Counted from the first letter of the stretch, positions 26,681 to 34,875 are shown. The stretch is DNA of 64,000 nucleotides from Pseudonocardia sp. EC080619-01 (GCF_001420995.1 NZ_CP012184.1:3890501-3954500), one strand, 5' to 3'. Notes: a model not told the origin generated them from the letters alone. A program made the numbers and translations.

Positions 26681-27315
26681 CCGGCGAGGAGACGGGGACC
26701 GGGATCGACACCCCGCGCGGCCCGGCCCGGGTCACGTGGCACCCGTCGACGTCGGGGCCCGCCCGCGCGCTGCTCCTGCTCGGGCACGGCGCCGGCGGCG
26801 GGATCGGCGCCCCCGACCTGGTCGCCGCGACCGCCGCGGCGACCGCCGCCGGGTGCGACGTCGGGCTGGTCGAGCAGCCCTACCGGGTCGCGGGGCGGCG
26901 CGCACCGGCCCCGGCCGGGCACCTCGACGAGGCCTGGCTCGCCGTCGCGGCCGCCGTGCGGAAGGACGGCGACCTCCCGCTCCTGCAGGGCGGGCGCAGC
27001 TCCGGGGCCCGGGTCGCCTGCCGCACCGCCGCCGCGACCGGCGCCGCGGGCGTCCTGTGCCTGGCGTTCCCGCTGCACCCGCCCGGGCGTCCGGAGCGGA
27101 CCCGGCTGCCCGAGCTCGACGGTGCCGGCGTCCCGGTGCTGGTCGTGCAGGGCCGCTCCGACCGGTTCGGCGTCCCGGATCCCGGCCCGGACCGCCGCGT
27201 CGTGCTGCTCGACGGCGACCACGGGCTGAAGAAGCAGCACGCCGAGCTGCGCAGCGCCGTCGGGGAATGGCTGACCGGGTTCACCCGGCCGGGCGACGCC
27301 CGTCCCCGAAGCTGA
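26677..27315 (+). CDS. Alpha/beta-hydrolase family protein (dienelactone-hydrolase-like)
   Basis: 212 aa. The N-terminal oxyanion region L-L-L-G-H-G-A-G-G-G, nucleophile elbow G-R-S-S-G-A-R, acid Q-G-R-S-D-R-F-G and base D-G-D-H-G-L-K form a complete triad of the KANL3/Tex30-type small hydrolases. GTG 26677 overlaps the SRAP stop, so the two genes are coupled. Pairing with SRAP may be a shared transcript rather than a functional link. Its 3' end overlaps the convergent GGDEF-EAL gene by 35 bp. The substrate is unknown. Confidence 0.85.
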   Translation: MTGEETGTGIDTPRGPARVTWHPSTSGPARALLLLGHGAGGGIGAPDLVAATAAATAAGCDVGLVEQPYRVAGRRAPAPAGHLDEAWLAVAAAVRKDGDLPLLQGGRSSGARVACRTAAATGAAGVLCLAFPLHPPGRPERTRLPELDGAGVPVLVVQGRSDRFGVPDPGPDRRVVLLDGDHGLKKQHAELRSAVGEWLTGFTRPGDARPRS

Positions 27316-29503
27316 CCCGCCGGTCCAGCATCTGCTCGACCTCGCGCGCAGGCAGCGGCGGCGCCATGAACCAGCCCTGACCGACGTCGCAGCCCAGCGA
27401 GCGCAGGTGCGCCGCCTGCCCGTCGGTCTCCACCGACTCGGCGACGACGCGCAGCCCCAGGCTGTGCGCGAGATCGATCATCGCCGAGAGGATGACCGGG
27501 CTGTCGACCTCGCGCGTGGCGTCGGCGGCCTGCGGGTCCTGTGCGGACACGAACGACCCGGCCAGCTTCAGCACGTCGACCGGCAGCCGGTGCAGGTAGA
27601 CGAGGTTCGAGTAGCCGGTGCCGAAGTCGTCGATCGCGATCCGCACGCCGAGCCGGGACAGCTCCTGCAGCGCGGCGACCGGGCGGCCGCTCGCCGACAT
27701 CAGGTCGCTCTCGGTGAGCTCCAGCTGCAGCGCGTGCGCCGGCCACCCGGTGCGCTCCAGCACCCCGGCGATCCGCTGGACCGCGTCGGGCTGGCGCAGC
27801 TGGCGTCCGGCGACGTTGACGCTCAGCACGAACTCACGTGACGGGTCGGCGTCCACCCAGGCCCGCGCGTCGGAGCAGGCCCGGTGCAGCAGGTGCAGGC
27901 CGAGCGGGACGATGAGCCCGGTCTGCTCGGCGAGCGGGATGAACACGTCCGGGCCCAGCCGGTCGCCGTCGGCGGTCCGCCAGCGCGCCAGCGCCTCGAC
28001 GCCCGCCACCCGGCCGTCGGAGAACGACACCAGCGGCTGGTACTCGAGGTCGAACTCGCCGCGGTCCAGCGCGCCGGGCATCCGTCCGGCGAGCTCGAAC
28101 AGGTGGACGTCGTGGCGGTGCCGGGCCTGGTCGAACACCGCGATGCGGTCCCGGCCGTCGCGCTTCGCCCAGTACATGGTGGTGTCGGCGGCCTGCATCA
28201 GCTCCGCCGCACCGCTCTGCCGGGCCTCCCCGGTGTCCCCGGTGTCCTGCGGTCCGCCGGGATCGTCGTCGTGCGGCACCGGCCACACGACGATGCCGAT
28301 GCTGGCCGAGACCACGACCTCCCGGCCGCGCAGCGCCACCGGCCGCCGGACGACGTCCAGCGCCCGCTCCGCGACCGCGTTCAGCTGGGCGGTGCCCGTG
28401 CACGCCTCGACGAGCACCACGAACTCGTCGCCGCCCATCCGGGCGACGGTGTGCCCGTCCACCCCGAGCTCGTCGTGCAGCCGCTGCGCGACGGCGGAGA
28501 GGAGCTGGTCCCCCGCGTCCTGGCCGAGGGTGTCGTTGACGGCCTTGAACCCGTCCAGGTCGAGGTAGCAGACGCCGACCCGGGAGTCCGGCCCGGCGTC
28601 CAGGGCGGCGGTCAGCCGGTGGAAGAACAGCGCGCGGTTCGGCAGCCCGGTGAGCGGGTCGTGCTCGGCCTGGTGCTGCAGCCGGGACTGCAGCCGGTGC
28701 CGCTCGGTGACGTCCTCGATCATCGCGACCAGGTGGCGCGGTGTGCCGTCCGGGTCGCGGATCAGGGACACGACGAGCTGGGTCCAGACCTGCTCGCCGT
28801 CCTTCCGGAAGTACGACTTCTCCATCCGGACGTGCCCCACCCGGCCGCCGAGCATGGCCTGGATCTGCGGCCACATCTCGGGGGTGTCCTCGGGGTGGAT
28901 GAACTCGAACACCGAGCGGCCCACCAGCTCGCCCGGGGGGTAGCCGAGCATGCCGGCCAGCGCCCGGTTCGCCTCGAGGATGGTCCCGTCGGCGTCGGCC
29001 ACGCTGATGCCGAGCGCGGTGTTCTCGAAGACCGCGCCGTAGCGGGCCTCCGAACGCCAGCGGGCGTTCTCCGCCGCGCTGCGGGCCGCGAACGCGGCCG
29101 TGCTGATCCGGTCCTGCTCGGTGCGTGTGCGCTGCTGCAGCGTCCGGGCGTACCCGGCCGACATCGCCCCGACCGCCGCGGTGAACCGCCGCAGCCGGGC
29201 CGGGTCGGTGGTCCGGTCGGCGAAGTGCGACGACAGGACGTCGAGCGAGCAGCGCAGCGCAGCGGGGTCGGTCAGGTGCGCCGCGACCAGCTCGGCGCCG
29301 ACGTCGGCCGCCATGTCGGTCTCGGCCCGGCCGTCGACGACGGCGGTGGTCCACCAGGCGGCCCCGGACAGGAGCTCGTACAGCTCGGCCCGGCCCGCCG
29401 AGACGAAGCCGCGGGCGTGGATCGCCGCCACCCAGGCGTCGGTCAGCTGGCCGACGCTCGCGTCGTGCCGCCCACCGGCGTCCGCCGGTACGGGTTCGCC
29501 CAC
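27281..29503 (-). CDS. PAS-GGDEF-EAL bifunctional cyclic-di-GMP enzyme
   Basis: 740 aa. Order: an uncharacterised helical N-terminal sensor (about 1-150), PAS domain (about 165-290; Y-G-A-V-F-E-N-T-A-L-G-I-S-V), GGDEF domain (about 300-470) and EAL domain (about 485-735). The A-site is intact (M-G-G-D-E-F), so cyclase activity is possible. The inhibitory RxxD site is replaced by V-D-G-H, suggesting no product inhibition there. The EAL side keeps G-V-E-A-L, D-D-F-G-T-G-Y-S-N-L and V-A-E-S-V-E-T, so phosphodiesterase activity is also possible. GTG 29503 is chosen for GGAGGAG 6 nt upstream. It follows the DUF574 gene by 34 bp, in one operon. Confidence 0.94.
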   Translation of the reverse strand: MGEPVPADAGGRHDASVGQLTDAWVAAIHARGFVSAGRAELYELLSGAAWWTTAVVDGRAETDMAADVGAELVAAHLTDPAALRCSLDVLSSHFADRTTDPARLRRFTAAVGAMSAGYARTLQQRTRTEQDRISTAAFAARSAAENARWRSEARYGAVFENTALGISVADADGTILEANRALAGMLGYPPGELVGRSVFEFIHPEDTPEMWPQIQAMLGGRVGHVRMEKSYFRKDGEQVWTQLVVSLIRDPDGTPRHLVAMIEDVTERHRLQSRLQHQAEHDPLTGLPNRALFFHRLTAALDAGPDSRVGVCYLDLDGFKAVNDTLGQDAGDQLLSAVAQRLHDELGVDGHTVARMGGDEFVVLVEACTGTAQLNAVAERALDVVRRPVALRGREVVVSASIGIVVWPVPHDDDPGGPQDTGDTGEARQSGAAELMQAADTTMYWAKRDGRDRIAVFDQARHRHDVHLFELAGRMPGALDRGEFDLEYQPLVSFSDGRVAGVEALARWRTADGDRLGPDVFIPLAEQTGLIVPLGLHLLHRACSDARAWVDADPSREFVLSVNVAGRQLRQPDAVQRIAGVLERTGWPAHALQLELTESDLMSASGRPVAALQELSRLGVRIAIDDFGTGYSNLVYLHRLPVDVLKLAGSFVSAQDPQAADATREVDSPVILSAMIDLAHSLGLRVVAESVETDGQAAHLRSLGCDVGQGWFMAPPLPAREVEQMLDRRVSFGDGRRPAG

Positions 29504-29537
29504 GCCGTCTCCTCCGCGTCCGCCGGGTACGGGCCGC

Positions 29538-30341
29538 TCAGCGCCGGGCCACCGCGGCCAGGCCCGGATAGCGTTGTGCCTCCGGCCCGACCGGGGACTC
29601 CGGCCGCCACAGCGGTATCCGCACCACTCCCGGTTCCAGCAGTTCCAGGTCGCCGAACAGGGCGCGCAGCTCCTCGGTGCTCCGCATCCGCATCGGATTC
29701 GGCGACTGATCGCGGTTGTAGACCCTCTGCGCCTGGTTCGCACCCGAATGGCCGCCCTCGTCGCTCGCATGGGTGACCACCACGTGGCTCCCCGGCGCGG
29801 TCGCGTCGACGAAGGTCCGGACGATGCCCGCCGGCCCCAGTGCGTCGGGGACGAAGTGCAGCACCGACACCAGCAGCACCGCGATCGGCTGCGAGAAGTC
29901 CAGGTGCGAGCGGGTCAGCGGGTCGTCGAGGATGCGTACCGGCTCGGTGAGGTCGGCGGCCAGCACCTCGGTGCGGTGGTCGCCCTCGAGCAGCGCCCGG
30001 CTGTGCACGACCGCGATCGGGTCGTTGTCGACGTAGAGCACCCGCGGGTCAGGGCACTCCGCGGCGGCGAGCTCGTGCACGTTGCCCGCGGTCGGGATCC
30101 CGGAACCCAGGTCGAGGAACTGGGTCACACCCTGGGAGCAGAGGTACCGCACCACCCGCCGCAGGAACGAGCGGTTGGCCTGGGCGACGGTCGCCATCTC
30201 CGGCATCGCGGCGAGCACCTGGTCGGCGAACCTGCGGTCCGCGTCGAAGTTGTGCGATCCGCCCAGGTAGTAGTCGTACACCCGGGCGACGCTCGGCCGG
30301 GTGATGTCGACCTCGTCAGGTGCCCACGCCGGCCTGTCCAT
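29538..30341 (-). CDS. SAM-dependent methyltransferase, DUF574 family
   Basis: 267 aa. Begins with the family signature P-S-V-A-R-V-Y-D-Y-Y-L-G-G-S-H-N-F-D-A-D. The SAM-binding loop F-L-D-L-G-S-G-I-P-T, V-L-Y-V-D-N-D-P-I-A-V and the late R-S-T-E-E-L-R-A-L-F follow. Many actinomycetes carry dozens of these enzymes and few have known substrates. It is first in an operon with the c-di-GMP protein, which may mean the two respond to the same signal. Confidence 0.93.
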   Translation of the reverse strand: MDRPAWAPDEVDITRPSVARVYDYYLGGSHNFDADRRFADQVLAAMPEMATVAQANRSFLRRVVRYLCSQGVTQFLDLGSGIPTAGNVHELAAAECPDPRVLYVDNDPIAVVHSRALLEGDHRTEVLAADLTEPVRILDDPLTRSHLDFSQPIAVLLVSVLHFVPDALGPAGIVRTFVDATAPGSHVVVTHASDEGGHSGANQAQRVYNRDQSPNPMRMRSTEELRALFGDLELLEPGVVRIPLWRPESPVGPEAQRYPGLAAVARR

Positions 30342-30392
30342 TCGCTGCCCCCCGGTAACCGCTTTCGACGCCTTCGGCGATCACGACCCTAC

Positions 30393-30875
30393 TCAACCTG
30401 CGGCGATCGGGGCCACGACGGCGCCGGTCAGGGCGACGAGGTCGTCCGGGGCCAGCTCGATCTCCAGGCCGCGGCGCCCGCCCGAGCAGAACACCGTCGG
30501 GTGCTCCCGGGCCGAGTCGTCGACGACGGTGGGCAGCCGCCTGCGCTGGCCGAGCGGGGAGATCCCGCCCGCCACGTAGCCGGTGGCCCGCTCGGCGTCG
30601 GCGACGTCGGCGAGGACGGCCTTCTTGCCGCCCGCCGCGGCGGCCAGCGCCTTGAGGTCGAGCTGCGCGGCGACGGGCACGATCGCGACGGTCATGACGC
30701 CGTCGACCAGTGCGACGAGCGTCTTGAACACCCGTCGCGGGTCCTGGCCCATCTCCCGCACGGCCTCCTCGCCGTACCCGGCGCCGCCCGCGTCCTGGTG
30801 GGTGTAGGTGTGCACCTCGTGCGGCACCTTCCGCTTCGCCAGCAGCGCCGTCGCCGGAGTGCCCTTGCCCGCCAT
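30393..30875 (-). CDS. ybaK: YbaK/EbsC-family Cys-tRNA(Pro) deacylase
   Basis: 160 aa. It should hydrolyse mischarged Cys-tRNA(Pro), a trans-editing step for prolyl-tRNA synthetase. The fold markers are [11 protein letters not shown] (catalytic lysine region), [14 protein letters not shown], and [16 protein letters not shown] with the G-x-x-P loop. It diverges from sigR. The 220-bp region between them carries the SigR-type promoter reading away from this gene. Confidence 0.93.
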   Translation of the reverse strand: MAGKGTPATALLAKRKVPHEVHTYTHQDAGGAGYGEEAVREMGQDPRRVFKTLVALVDGVMTVAIVPVAAQLDLKALAAAAGGKKAVLADVADAERATGYVAGGISPLGQRRRLPTVVDDSAREHPTVFCSGGRRGLEIELAPDDLVALTGAVVAPIAAG

Positions 30876-30933
30876 CGCCGCCGTCCCCCGCCCGTCGCGC
30901 CGCGGGAGGGTCCTCCCGCCGCGGGCAACCTAC

Positions 30934-30960
30934 GGGAATGCCGGCCCGGGCCGCACCGTT
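30934..30960 (+). promoter_or_regulatory. SigR/SigH-type promoter of sigR
   Basis: GGGAAT (30934-30939), an 18-bp spacer, then GTT (30958-30960) fits the consensus GGAAT-N18-GTT of the thiol-stress sigma factor SigR/SigH. Transcription would start about 30966-30970, right at an in-frame GTG (30970). It lies 136 bp before the preferred sigR start, so autoregulation is expected. Confidence 0.75.
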
Positions 30961-31095
30961 GTTCCGGGCGTGAGCACAGCAGTGATGGAGTCGCCGCGGT
31001 CCGGCCGGACCCGGCGTGGACGCGTACTCTCCGACGGGTCCGCAGTGCCGGTGACCCGCACCGGTGCGCGGCTCGTGTCACTGGAGAGGGGACCG

Positions 31096-31812
31096 TTGTC
31101 ACCACAGCCGGAGCAGTCCGGGACCGAAGAGTTCCGTACCACCGGTGAGGCCGCCCTCGACGCCACGGAACCGGCCGAGGTCGGCACCGCCGACGAGGAC
31201 GGCAACCGGGCGCCCGAGGACGAGTCCGTCGAGGAACGCACCGCACGCTTCGAGCGGGACGCGATGCCGATGCTCGACCAGCTCTACGGGGCTGCACTGC
31301 GGATGACCCGGAACCCGGCCGACGCCGAGGACCTCGTCCAGGAGACCTTCCTGAAGGCCTACTCCGCCTTCGGGTCGTTCCGCCGTGGCACGAACCTGAA
31401 GGCCTGGCTGTACCGGATCCTGACCAACACCTACATCAACGGTTACCGGAAGCGGCAGCGCCAGCCGCTGCAGTCGCCGACCGACGAGATCACCGACTAC
31501 CAGCTCGCGCAGGCCGGTGAGCACACGTCGACCGGGCTGCGGTCCGCCGAGGTGGAGGCCCTCGACGCGCTGCCCGACAGCGACGTCAAGGAGGCCCTGC
31601 AGGGGCTCCCTGAGGACTTCCGGATCGCGGTCTACCTGGCCGACGTCGAGGGGTTCGCCTACAAGGAGATCGCCGAGATCATGGGCACCCCGATCGGGAC
31701 CGTGATGTCCCGGCTGCACCGTGGCCGGCGTCAGATGCGCGAGATGCTGACCGATGTGGCGCGCGACCGCGGCATCGTCCGCGGGAGCGACGAGGAGGTG
31801 ACGGCGTCGTGA
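31096..31812 (+). CDS. sigR: ECF sigma factor SigR/SigH, thiol-oxidative stress
   Basis: 238 aa from TTG 31096. Region 2 contains [24 protein letters not shown] (written with breaks) and [12 protein letters not shown]. Region 4 has [10 protein letters not shown] and [13 protein letters not shown], all nearly identical to mycobacterial SigH and Streptomyces SigR. TTG 31096 is preferred because GGAGAGGGG lies just upstream. GTG 31075, 31051 and 30970 are in frame and could give longer forms from the autoregulated promoter. ATGA-type overlap (31809-31812) couples it to rsrA. Confidence 0.95.
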   Translation: MSPQPEQSGTEEFRTTGEAALDATEPAEVGTADEDGNRAPEDESVEERTARFERDAMPMLDQLYGAALRMTRNPADAEDLVQETFLKAYSAFGSFRRGTNLKAWLYRILTNTYINGYRKRQRQPLQSPTDEITDYQLAQAGEHTSTGLRSAEVEALDALPDSDVKEALQGLPEDFRIAVYLADVEGFAYKEIAEIMGTPIGTVMSRLHRGRRQMREMLTDVARDRGIVRGSDEEVTAS

Positions 31813-32183
31813 GCGCCGAGAAGGACACCCCGCTCGAGCGCAATCCGATGCTCTCCGGCGGTGGGGCCGACTGCGGTGAGGTGCTGGCCGAGGTGTGGAT
31901 GTTCCTCGACCGGGAGTGCGACCAGAACCGGCGGCAGCTCCTGCAGCAGCACCTCGACGAGTGCGCGCCCTGCCTGGCCGAGTACGGCATCGACGAGAAG
32001 CTCAAGGCCCTGCTCGCCCGCAAGTGCGGTGGCGAGGCGGCGCCGGAGTCGCTGAAGGACCGGCTGCGGACCCAGATCCGCTCGGCGGTGCTGGAGCAGG
32101 CCCAGGTGACCGTGGAGAGCGGGCCGGAGGGCACCAGCGTGTCGGTCGCGCGGCGGCGTACGGAGTACCGCTCCGAGGGCTGA
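31809..32183 (+). CDS. rsrA: Zinc-containing anti-sigma factor RsrA/RshA
   Basis: 124 aa. The ZAS signature H-L-D-E-C-A-P-C gives H48-x3-C52-x2-C55, with further cysteines at 22 and 37. In the family a reduced, zinc-bound form holds SigR inactive; disulfide stress expels zinc and frees sigma. The overlap with sigR supports stoichiometric synthesis. A strong hairpin lies just after the stop, so the sigR-rsrA operon appears to end here. Confidence 0.95.
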   Translation: MSAEKDTPLERNPMLSGGGADCGEVLAEVWMFLDRECDQNRRQLLQQHLDECAPCLAEYGIDEKLKALLARKCGGEAAPESLKDRLRTQIRSAVLEQAQVTVESGPEGTSVSVARRRTEYRSEG

Positions 32184-32200
32184 GCGACCCCCTCTCACGC

Positions 32201-32239
32201 ACGAAGGGCGGGCACCCCGGTGGGGTGCCCGCCCTTCGT
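32201..32239. terminator. Strong hairpin terminator after rsrA
   Basis: A perfect 18-bp stem (ACGAAGGGCGGGCACCCC, 32201-32218, with its complement at 32222-32239) has a 3-nt loop. It ends 17 bp before the stop of the opposing bL37 gene, so it can terminate both transcripts. Confidence 0.85.
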
Positions 32240-32255
32240 CGTCTCGCGTGGCGAC

Positions 32256-32330
32256 TCAGGTGTTCGGCTTCTTGCCGTGGTTCGCCTTGTTCTTGGAGCG
32301 GTCGCGACGCTTACGGGCGCGCTTGGACAT
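32256..32330 (-). CDS. Large ribosomal subunit protein bL37
   Basis: A 24-codon gene reading M-S-K-R-A-R-K-R-R-D then R-S-K-N-K-A-N-H-G-K-K-P-N-T and TGA. It matches the tiny basic bL37 seen on actinobacterial 50S subunits (M-A-K-R-G-R-K-K-R-D ... A-N-H-G-K-R-P-N-A in mycobacteria, from memory). It is below usual ORF-calling limits. An AGGAGGGCG-type site lies just upstream on the minus strand. It faces the rsrA terminator and diverges from pdtaS. Confidence 0.9.
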   Translation of the reverse strand: MSKRARKRRDRSKNKANHGKKPNT

Positions 32331-32417
32331 GATCGCCCTCCTTCCACCGGATCAACACGTGCGGCGGAACCCGCCGCGGGGGAACCCTGATTCTCGCATG
32401 TGGTGGGATGGGCGACC

Positions 32418-33938
32418 GTGACCACGCTGAGCGAGCTGCTCGCCGAGCACACGACGATGGGCGGCGAGACCGCCGACCACCTGCAACGGGTGGTCGGTGA
32501 GTGGCAGCTGCTCGCCGACATGTCGTTCGCGGACTTCCTGTTGTGGGTGCCGCTGGACGACCTGAACGCGGTCGCGGAGGACGGCACGACGTCGCGGGCG
32601 TCGACCGCGCAGTTCCTCTGCGTCGCCCAGGCCCGCCCGACCACGGCACCCACCGCGCACCCGGACGACGTCGTCGGGCGCCGGGCGGCGACCGTCGAGG
32701 TCGGTCAGCTGCGCCGGGCGGTCCTGGAGGGCCGGATCTGCCGCGACGACGACCCACGCTGGCACCTGGAGGTGCCGGTCCGCCGCGAGACCATCCCGGT
32801 CCGCCACCACGGCCGCACCGTGGCCGTGCTGTCCCGGGACACGAACCTCGCGACGCCCCGGGTCCCGTCCCCGCTGGAGATCGCCTACCTGGGCAGCGCC
32901 TCGGACCTGTGCCAGATGATCGTCGACGGCACCTTCCCGCCGCAGTCCGGCCCGCCCGGCAGCGCCGAGGGCAGCCCGCGCGCCGGTGACGGCCTGGTCC
33001 GCCTCGACGTGCACGGCAACGTGGCCTACGCCAGCCCCAACGCGCTCTCGGCCTACCACCGGATGGGCCACGCCAGCGACGTCGCCGGGGCCGATCTCGC
33101 CGCCGTCACGAAGGCGCTCGTGCTCGACCCGTTCGACGCCAAGGACGTCGCGGGCCGGATCTGCGACGCGCTGGCGGGCACCCCGTCGAGCCGCATGGAG
33201 GTCAAGGGGCGGCGGGCGACGATGCTCGTCCGGGCGCTGCCCCTGCGCCCGCGCGGCGACGCGGCCGGCGCGCTGGTGCTGGTCCGGGACGTCACCGACC
33301 TGCGGCGCCGGGACGCGGCGCTGATGTCGAAGGACGCCACGATCCGGGAGATCCATCACCGGGTGAAGAACAACCTGCAGACGGTCGCGGCGCTGCTGCG
33401 GCTGCAGGGCCGGCGCAGCGAGTACCCGGAGGCCGGCCGGGCGCTGGAGGAGGCGGTCCGCCGGGTCACCTCGATCGCGCTGGTGCACGAGGCGCTGGCG
33501 TACTCGGTCGCCGAGACCGTCGAGCTCGACGAGCTGCTGCCGAAGGTCCTGCCGGCGATCCGGGACGGCGCGACGACCGAGTCCCGGGCCAGGGTCCGGG
33601 TGGACGCCGGGTTCGGTGCGCTGCCCGCCGCGAAGGCCACCCCGCTGGTGCTGGTGCTGGCCGAGCTGGTGCACAACGCGCTGGCGCACGCCTACGACCC
33701 CGGCATCGCGGGGGAGGTGGTGGTGAGTCCGCAGCGGTCCGCGGGCCGCCTCGAGGTGTCGGTCGCCGACGACGGCCACGGCATGCCGCCCGAGTTCGAC
33801 TTCGAGAAGTCCAAGGGGCTGGGCCTGCAGATCGTGCGCACGCTGCTGAGCTCGGAGCTGGAGGCCACCATCACCGTCTCCGACCGCGACGGCGGCGGCA
33901 CGGTGGCGCTGATCCGCGTGCCGCTCGGCGGGTCCTGA
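32418..33938 (+). CDS. pdtaS: PdtaS-type sensor histidine kinase
   Basis: 506 aa, soluble, no membrane helix. N-terminal GAF-like domain (about 1-150), PAS domain (about 190-300), then a HisKA_2/HATPase kinase with phospho-acceptor box E-I-H-H-R-V-K-N-N-L-Q-T-V and N-box L-A-E-L-V-H-N-A-L-A-H-A-Y, D-D-G-H-G-M-P, G-L-G-L-Q-I-V. In mycobacteria PdtaS phosphorylates the RNA-binding antiterminator PdtaR, and binds NO- and copper-related signals; no pdtaR is in this window. GTG 32418 gives M-T-T-L-S-E-L-L-A-E-H-T, aligning with the known start. Confidence 0.93.
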   Translation: MTTLSELLAEHTTMGGETADHLQRVVGEWQLLADMSFADFLLWVPLDDLNAVAEDGTTSRASTAQFLCVAQARPTTAPTAHPDDVVGRRAATVEVGQLRRAVLEGRICRDDDPRWHLEVPVRRETIPVRHHGRTVAVLSRDTNLATPRVPSPLEIAYLGSASDLCQMIVDGTFPPQSGPPGSAEGSPRAGDGLVRLDVHGNVAYASPNALSAYHRMGHASDVAGADLAAVTKALVLDPFDAKDVAGRICDALAGTPSSRMEVKGRRATMLVRALPLRPRGDAAGALVLVRDVTDLRRRDAALMSKDATIREIHHRVKNNLQTVAALLRLQGRRSEYPEAGRALEEAVRRVTSIALVHEALAYSVAETVELDELLPKVLPAIRDGATTESRARVRVDAGFGALPAAKATPLVLVLAELVHNALAHAYDPGIAGEVVVSPQRSAGRLEVSVADDGHGMPPEFDFEKSKGLGLQIVRTLLSSELEATITVSDRDGGGTVALIRVPLGGS

Positions 33939-33946
33939 CGCAACGC

Positions 33947-33981
33947 CCGGACCGCTCGCCGTCCCCGGGCGGTCGGTCCGG
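33947..33981 (+). terminator. Candidate hairpin after pdtaS
   Basis: CCGGACCG (33947-33954) pairs with CGGTCCGG (33974-33981) a few bases after the pdtaS stop. The stem is short and the loop is 19 nt, so this is a moderate candidate. The rest of the gap to whiB1 (33982-34232) has no convincing gene; see the rejected + strand frame at 34063. Confidence 0.45.
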
Positions 33982-34210
33982 TGCGGCGGGTGACCGCAAC
34001 CGTCACTGCGGGTGACCCGGGGCGTCAGTGGGCACCACGAGGGCACCGGATACGCTCGTCGCGTGACCGTTGATCCCGGTGCCGTGGTCGCGCCGGCGCC
34101 GTGGTGGACGAGTCACTCGGGGTGGCAGATCACCCCGAACACACCTCGGGCCCGTTGCCGGTGGCGTCCGGCTACGGGCCCGAGGTCGGGGAGCTATTGC
34201 GCTGTCGAGC

Positions 34211-34240
34211 GTGTTGCTCAGGCGGGTGTTGCTCAGGCGG
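34211..34240. repeat. Perfect 15-bp tandem duplication at the whiB1 3' end
   Basis: GTGTTGCTCAGGCGG occurs twice head-to-tail at 34211-34225 and 34226-34240. The whiB1 stop codon (TCA on the + strand, 34233-34235) is in the second copy, so the duplication looks like a recent slippage at the gene end that left the protein intact. Confidence 0.9.
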
Positions 34241-34484
34241 TGTGCGCGCGGGGACGCGTGCTGCGCCGCTTCAGGGCGCGCCGCTCGTCCTCGCTCATGC
34301 CGCCCCAGACACCCGCGTCCTGGCCGGACTCGAGGGCCCACTGCAGGCACGACTCGGTGACCGGGCAACGCCGGCACACGCTCTTCGCCTCCGCGATCTG
34401 CATCAGGGCGGGGCCGCTGGTGCCTACCGGGAAGAACAGCTCCGGGTCCTCGTCGCGGCAGATCGCGTCGTGACGCCAGTCCAT
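34233..34484 (-). CDS. whiB1: WhiB1 iron-sulfur transcriptional regulator
   Basis: 83 aa. Four cluster cysteines C9, C37, C40 and C46 (C-x2-C-x5-C after the first) bind a [4Fe-4S] cluster. The G-V-W-G-G-M turn and the basic tail E-R-R-A-L-K-R-R follow, for contact with sigma-A and DNA. The start M-D-W-R-H-D-A-I-C-R-D-E-D-P-E-L-F-F matches WhiB1, which is essential and NO-responsive in M. tuberculosis. ATG 34484 is chosen by this match. A CRP-like site 75 bp upstream and synteny with pdtaS and a DagK-like gene support the assignment. Confidence 0.97.
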   Translation of the reverse strand: MDWRHDAICRDEDPELFFPVGTSGPALMQIAEAKSVCRRCPVTESCLQWALESGQDAGVWGGMSEDERRALKRRSTRPRAHTA

Positions 34485-34558
34485 GATTGCCTTCTCCTCT
34501 GGTGCGCGATCGGGGGTCGCGCCGATCGTCGTGTCTGTTACGTGCGTGTTTCGAAGCT

Positions 34559-34574
34559 TGTGAATACTTTCACG
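34559..34574. promoter_or_regulatory. CRP-type operator upstream of whiB1
   Basis: TGTGA-ATACTT-TCACG matches the CRP consensus TGTGA-N6-TCACA with one mismatch in the last base. It lies 75 bp before the whiB1 start. M. tuberculosis whiB1 is known to be controlled by the cAMP receptor protein Rv3676, so conservation of this control is plausible. Confidence 0.6.
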
Positions 34575-34616
34575 AGCTCCGTGCGTCCTCAATGGGAAAC
34601 TGCCCGTCGGATGCGT

Positions 34617-34875
34617 GAGCGGCCTCATAGCCGCTCGCACACGACAGACCAGTGCCCGGGACCTCGGGAGTCCGGGCCCGGTTCCGACAACAAGTGTCCC
34701 TGTCCCACACACATTCGGCTACCCGAATGCTGTGTAGGGCCGGACACCTTGCAGGACCGGATCCTTGCTGATCCGGGCCTCGCGACCCGGACCGCCACGA
34801 GCCGCGCTGCCCGTGGATCCCTCGCTTGCGTAGGGACCACCTTGGATCACCGGTTTGGGCTGGTGTAAGCCCCAA
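34617..34875. ncRNA. Hairpin-rich intergenic region, candidate structured RNA or whiB1 leader
   Basis: The 483-bp gap 34485-34967 holds no credible gene and is visibly less GC-rich than its surroundings. It contains several clean inverted repeats: GAGCGGC/GCCGCTC (34617-34636), ACACACATTCGG/CCGAATG-C-TGTGT (34707-34735), CCGGATC/GATCCGG (34757-34776), TCCCT/AGGGA (34818-34836) and TTGGGCT/AGCCC-C-AA (34855-34875). It could be a long leader of whiB1 or a separate small RNA on either strand. I recognise no known RNA family, so strand and ends are open. Confidence 0.4.

Noticed and set aside
34063-34360. A + strand reading frame beginning GTG 34063 after a TACGCT-like box, and another at 34101 that looks partly protein-like
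   Set aside because: The two plausible stretches are in different phases, both become Arg/Cys-rich nonsense over whiB1, and neither matches a family I know. At most this is a decayed remnant.
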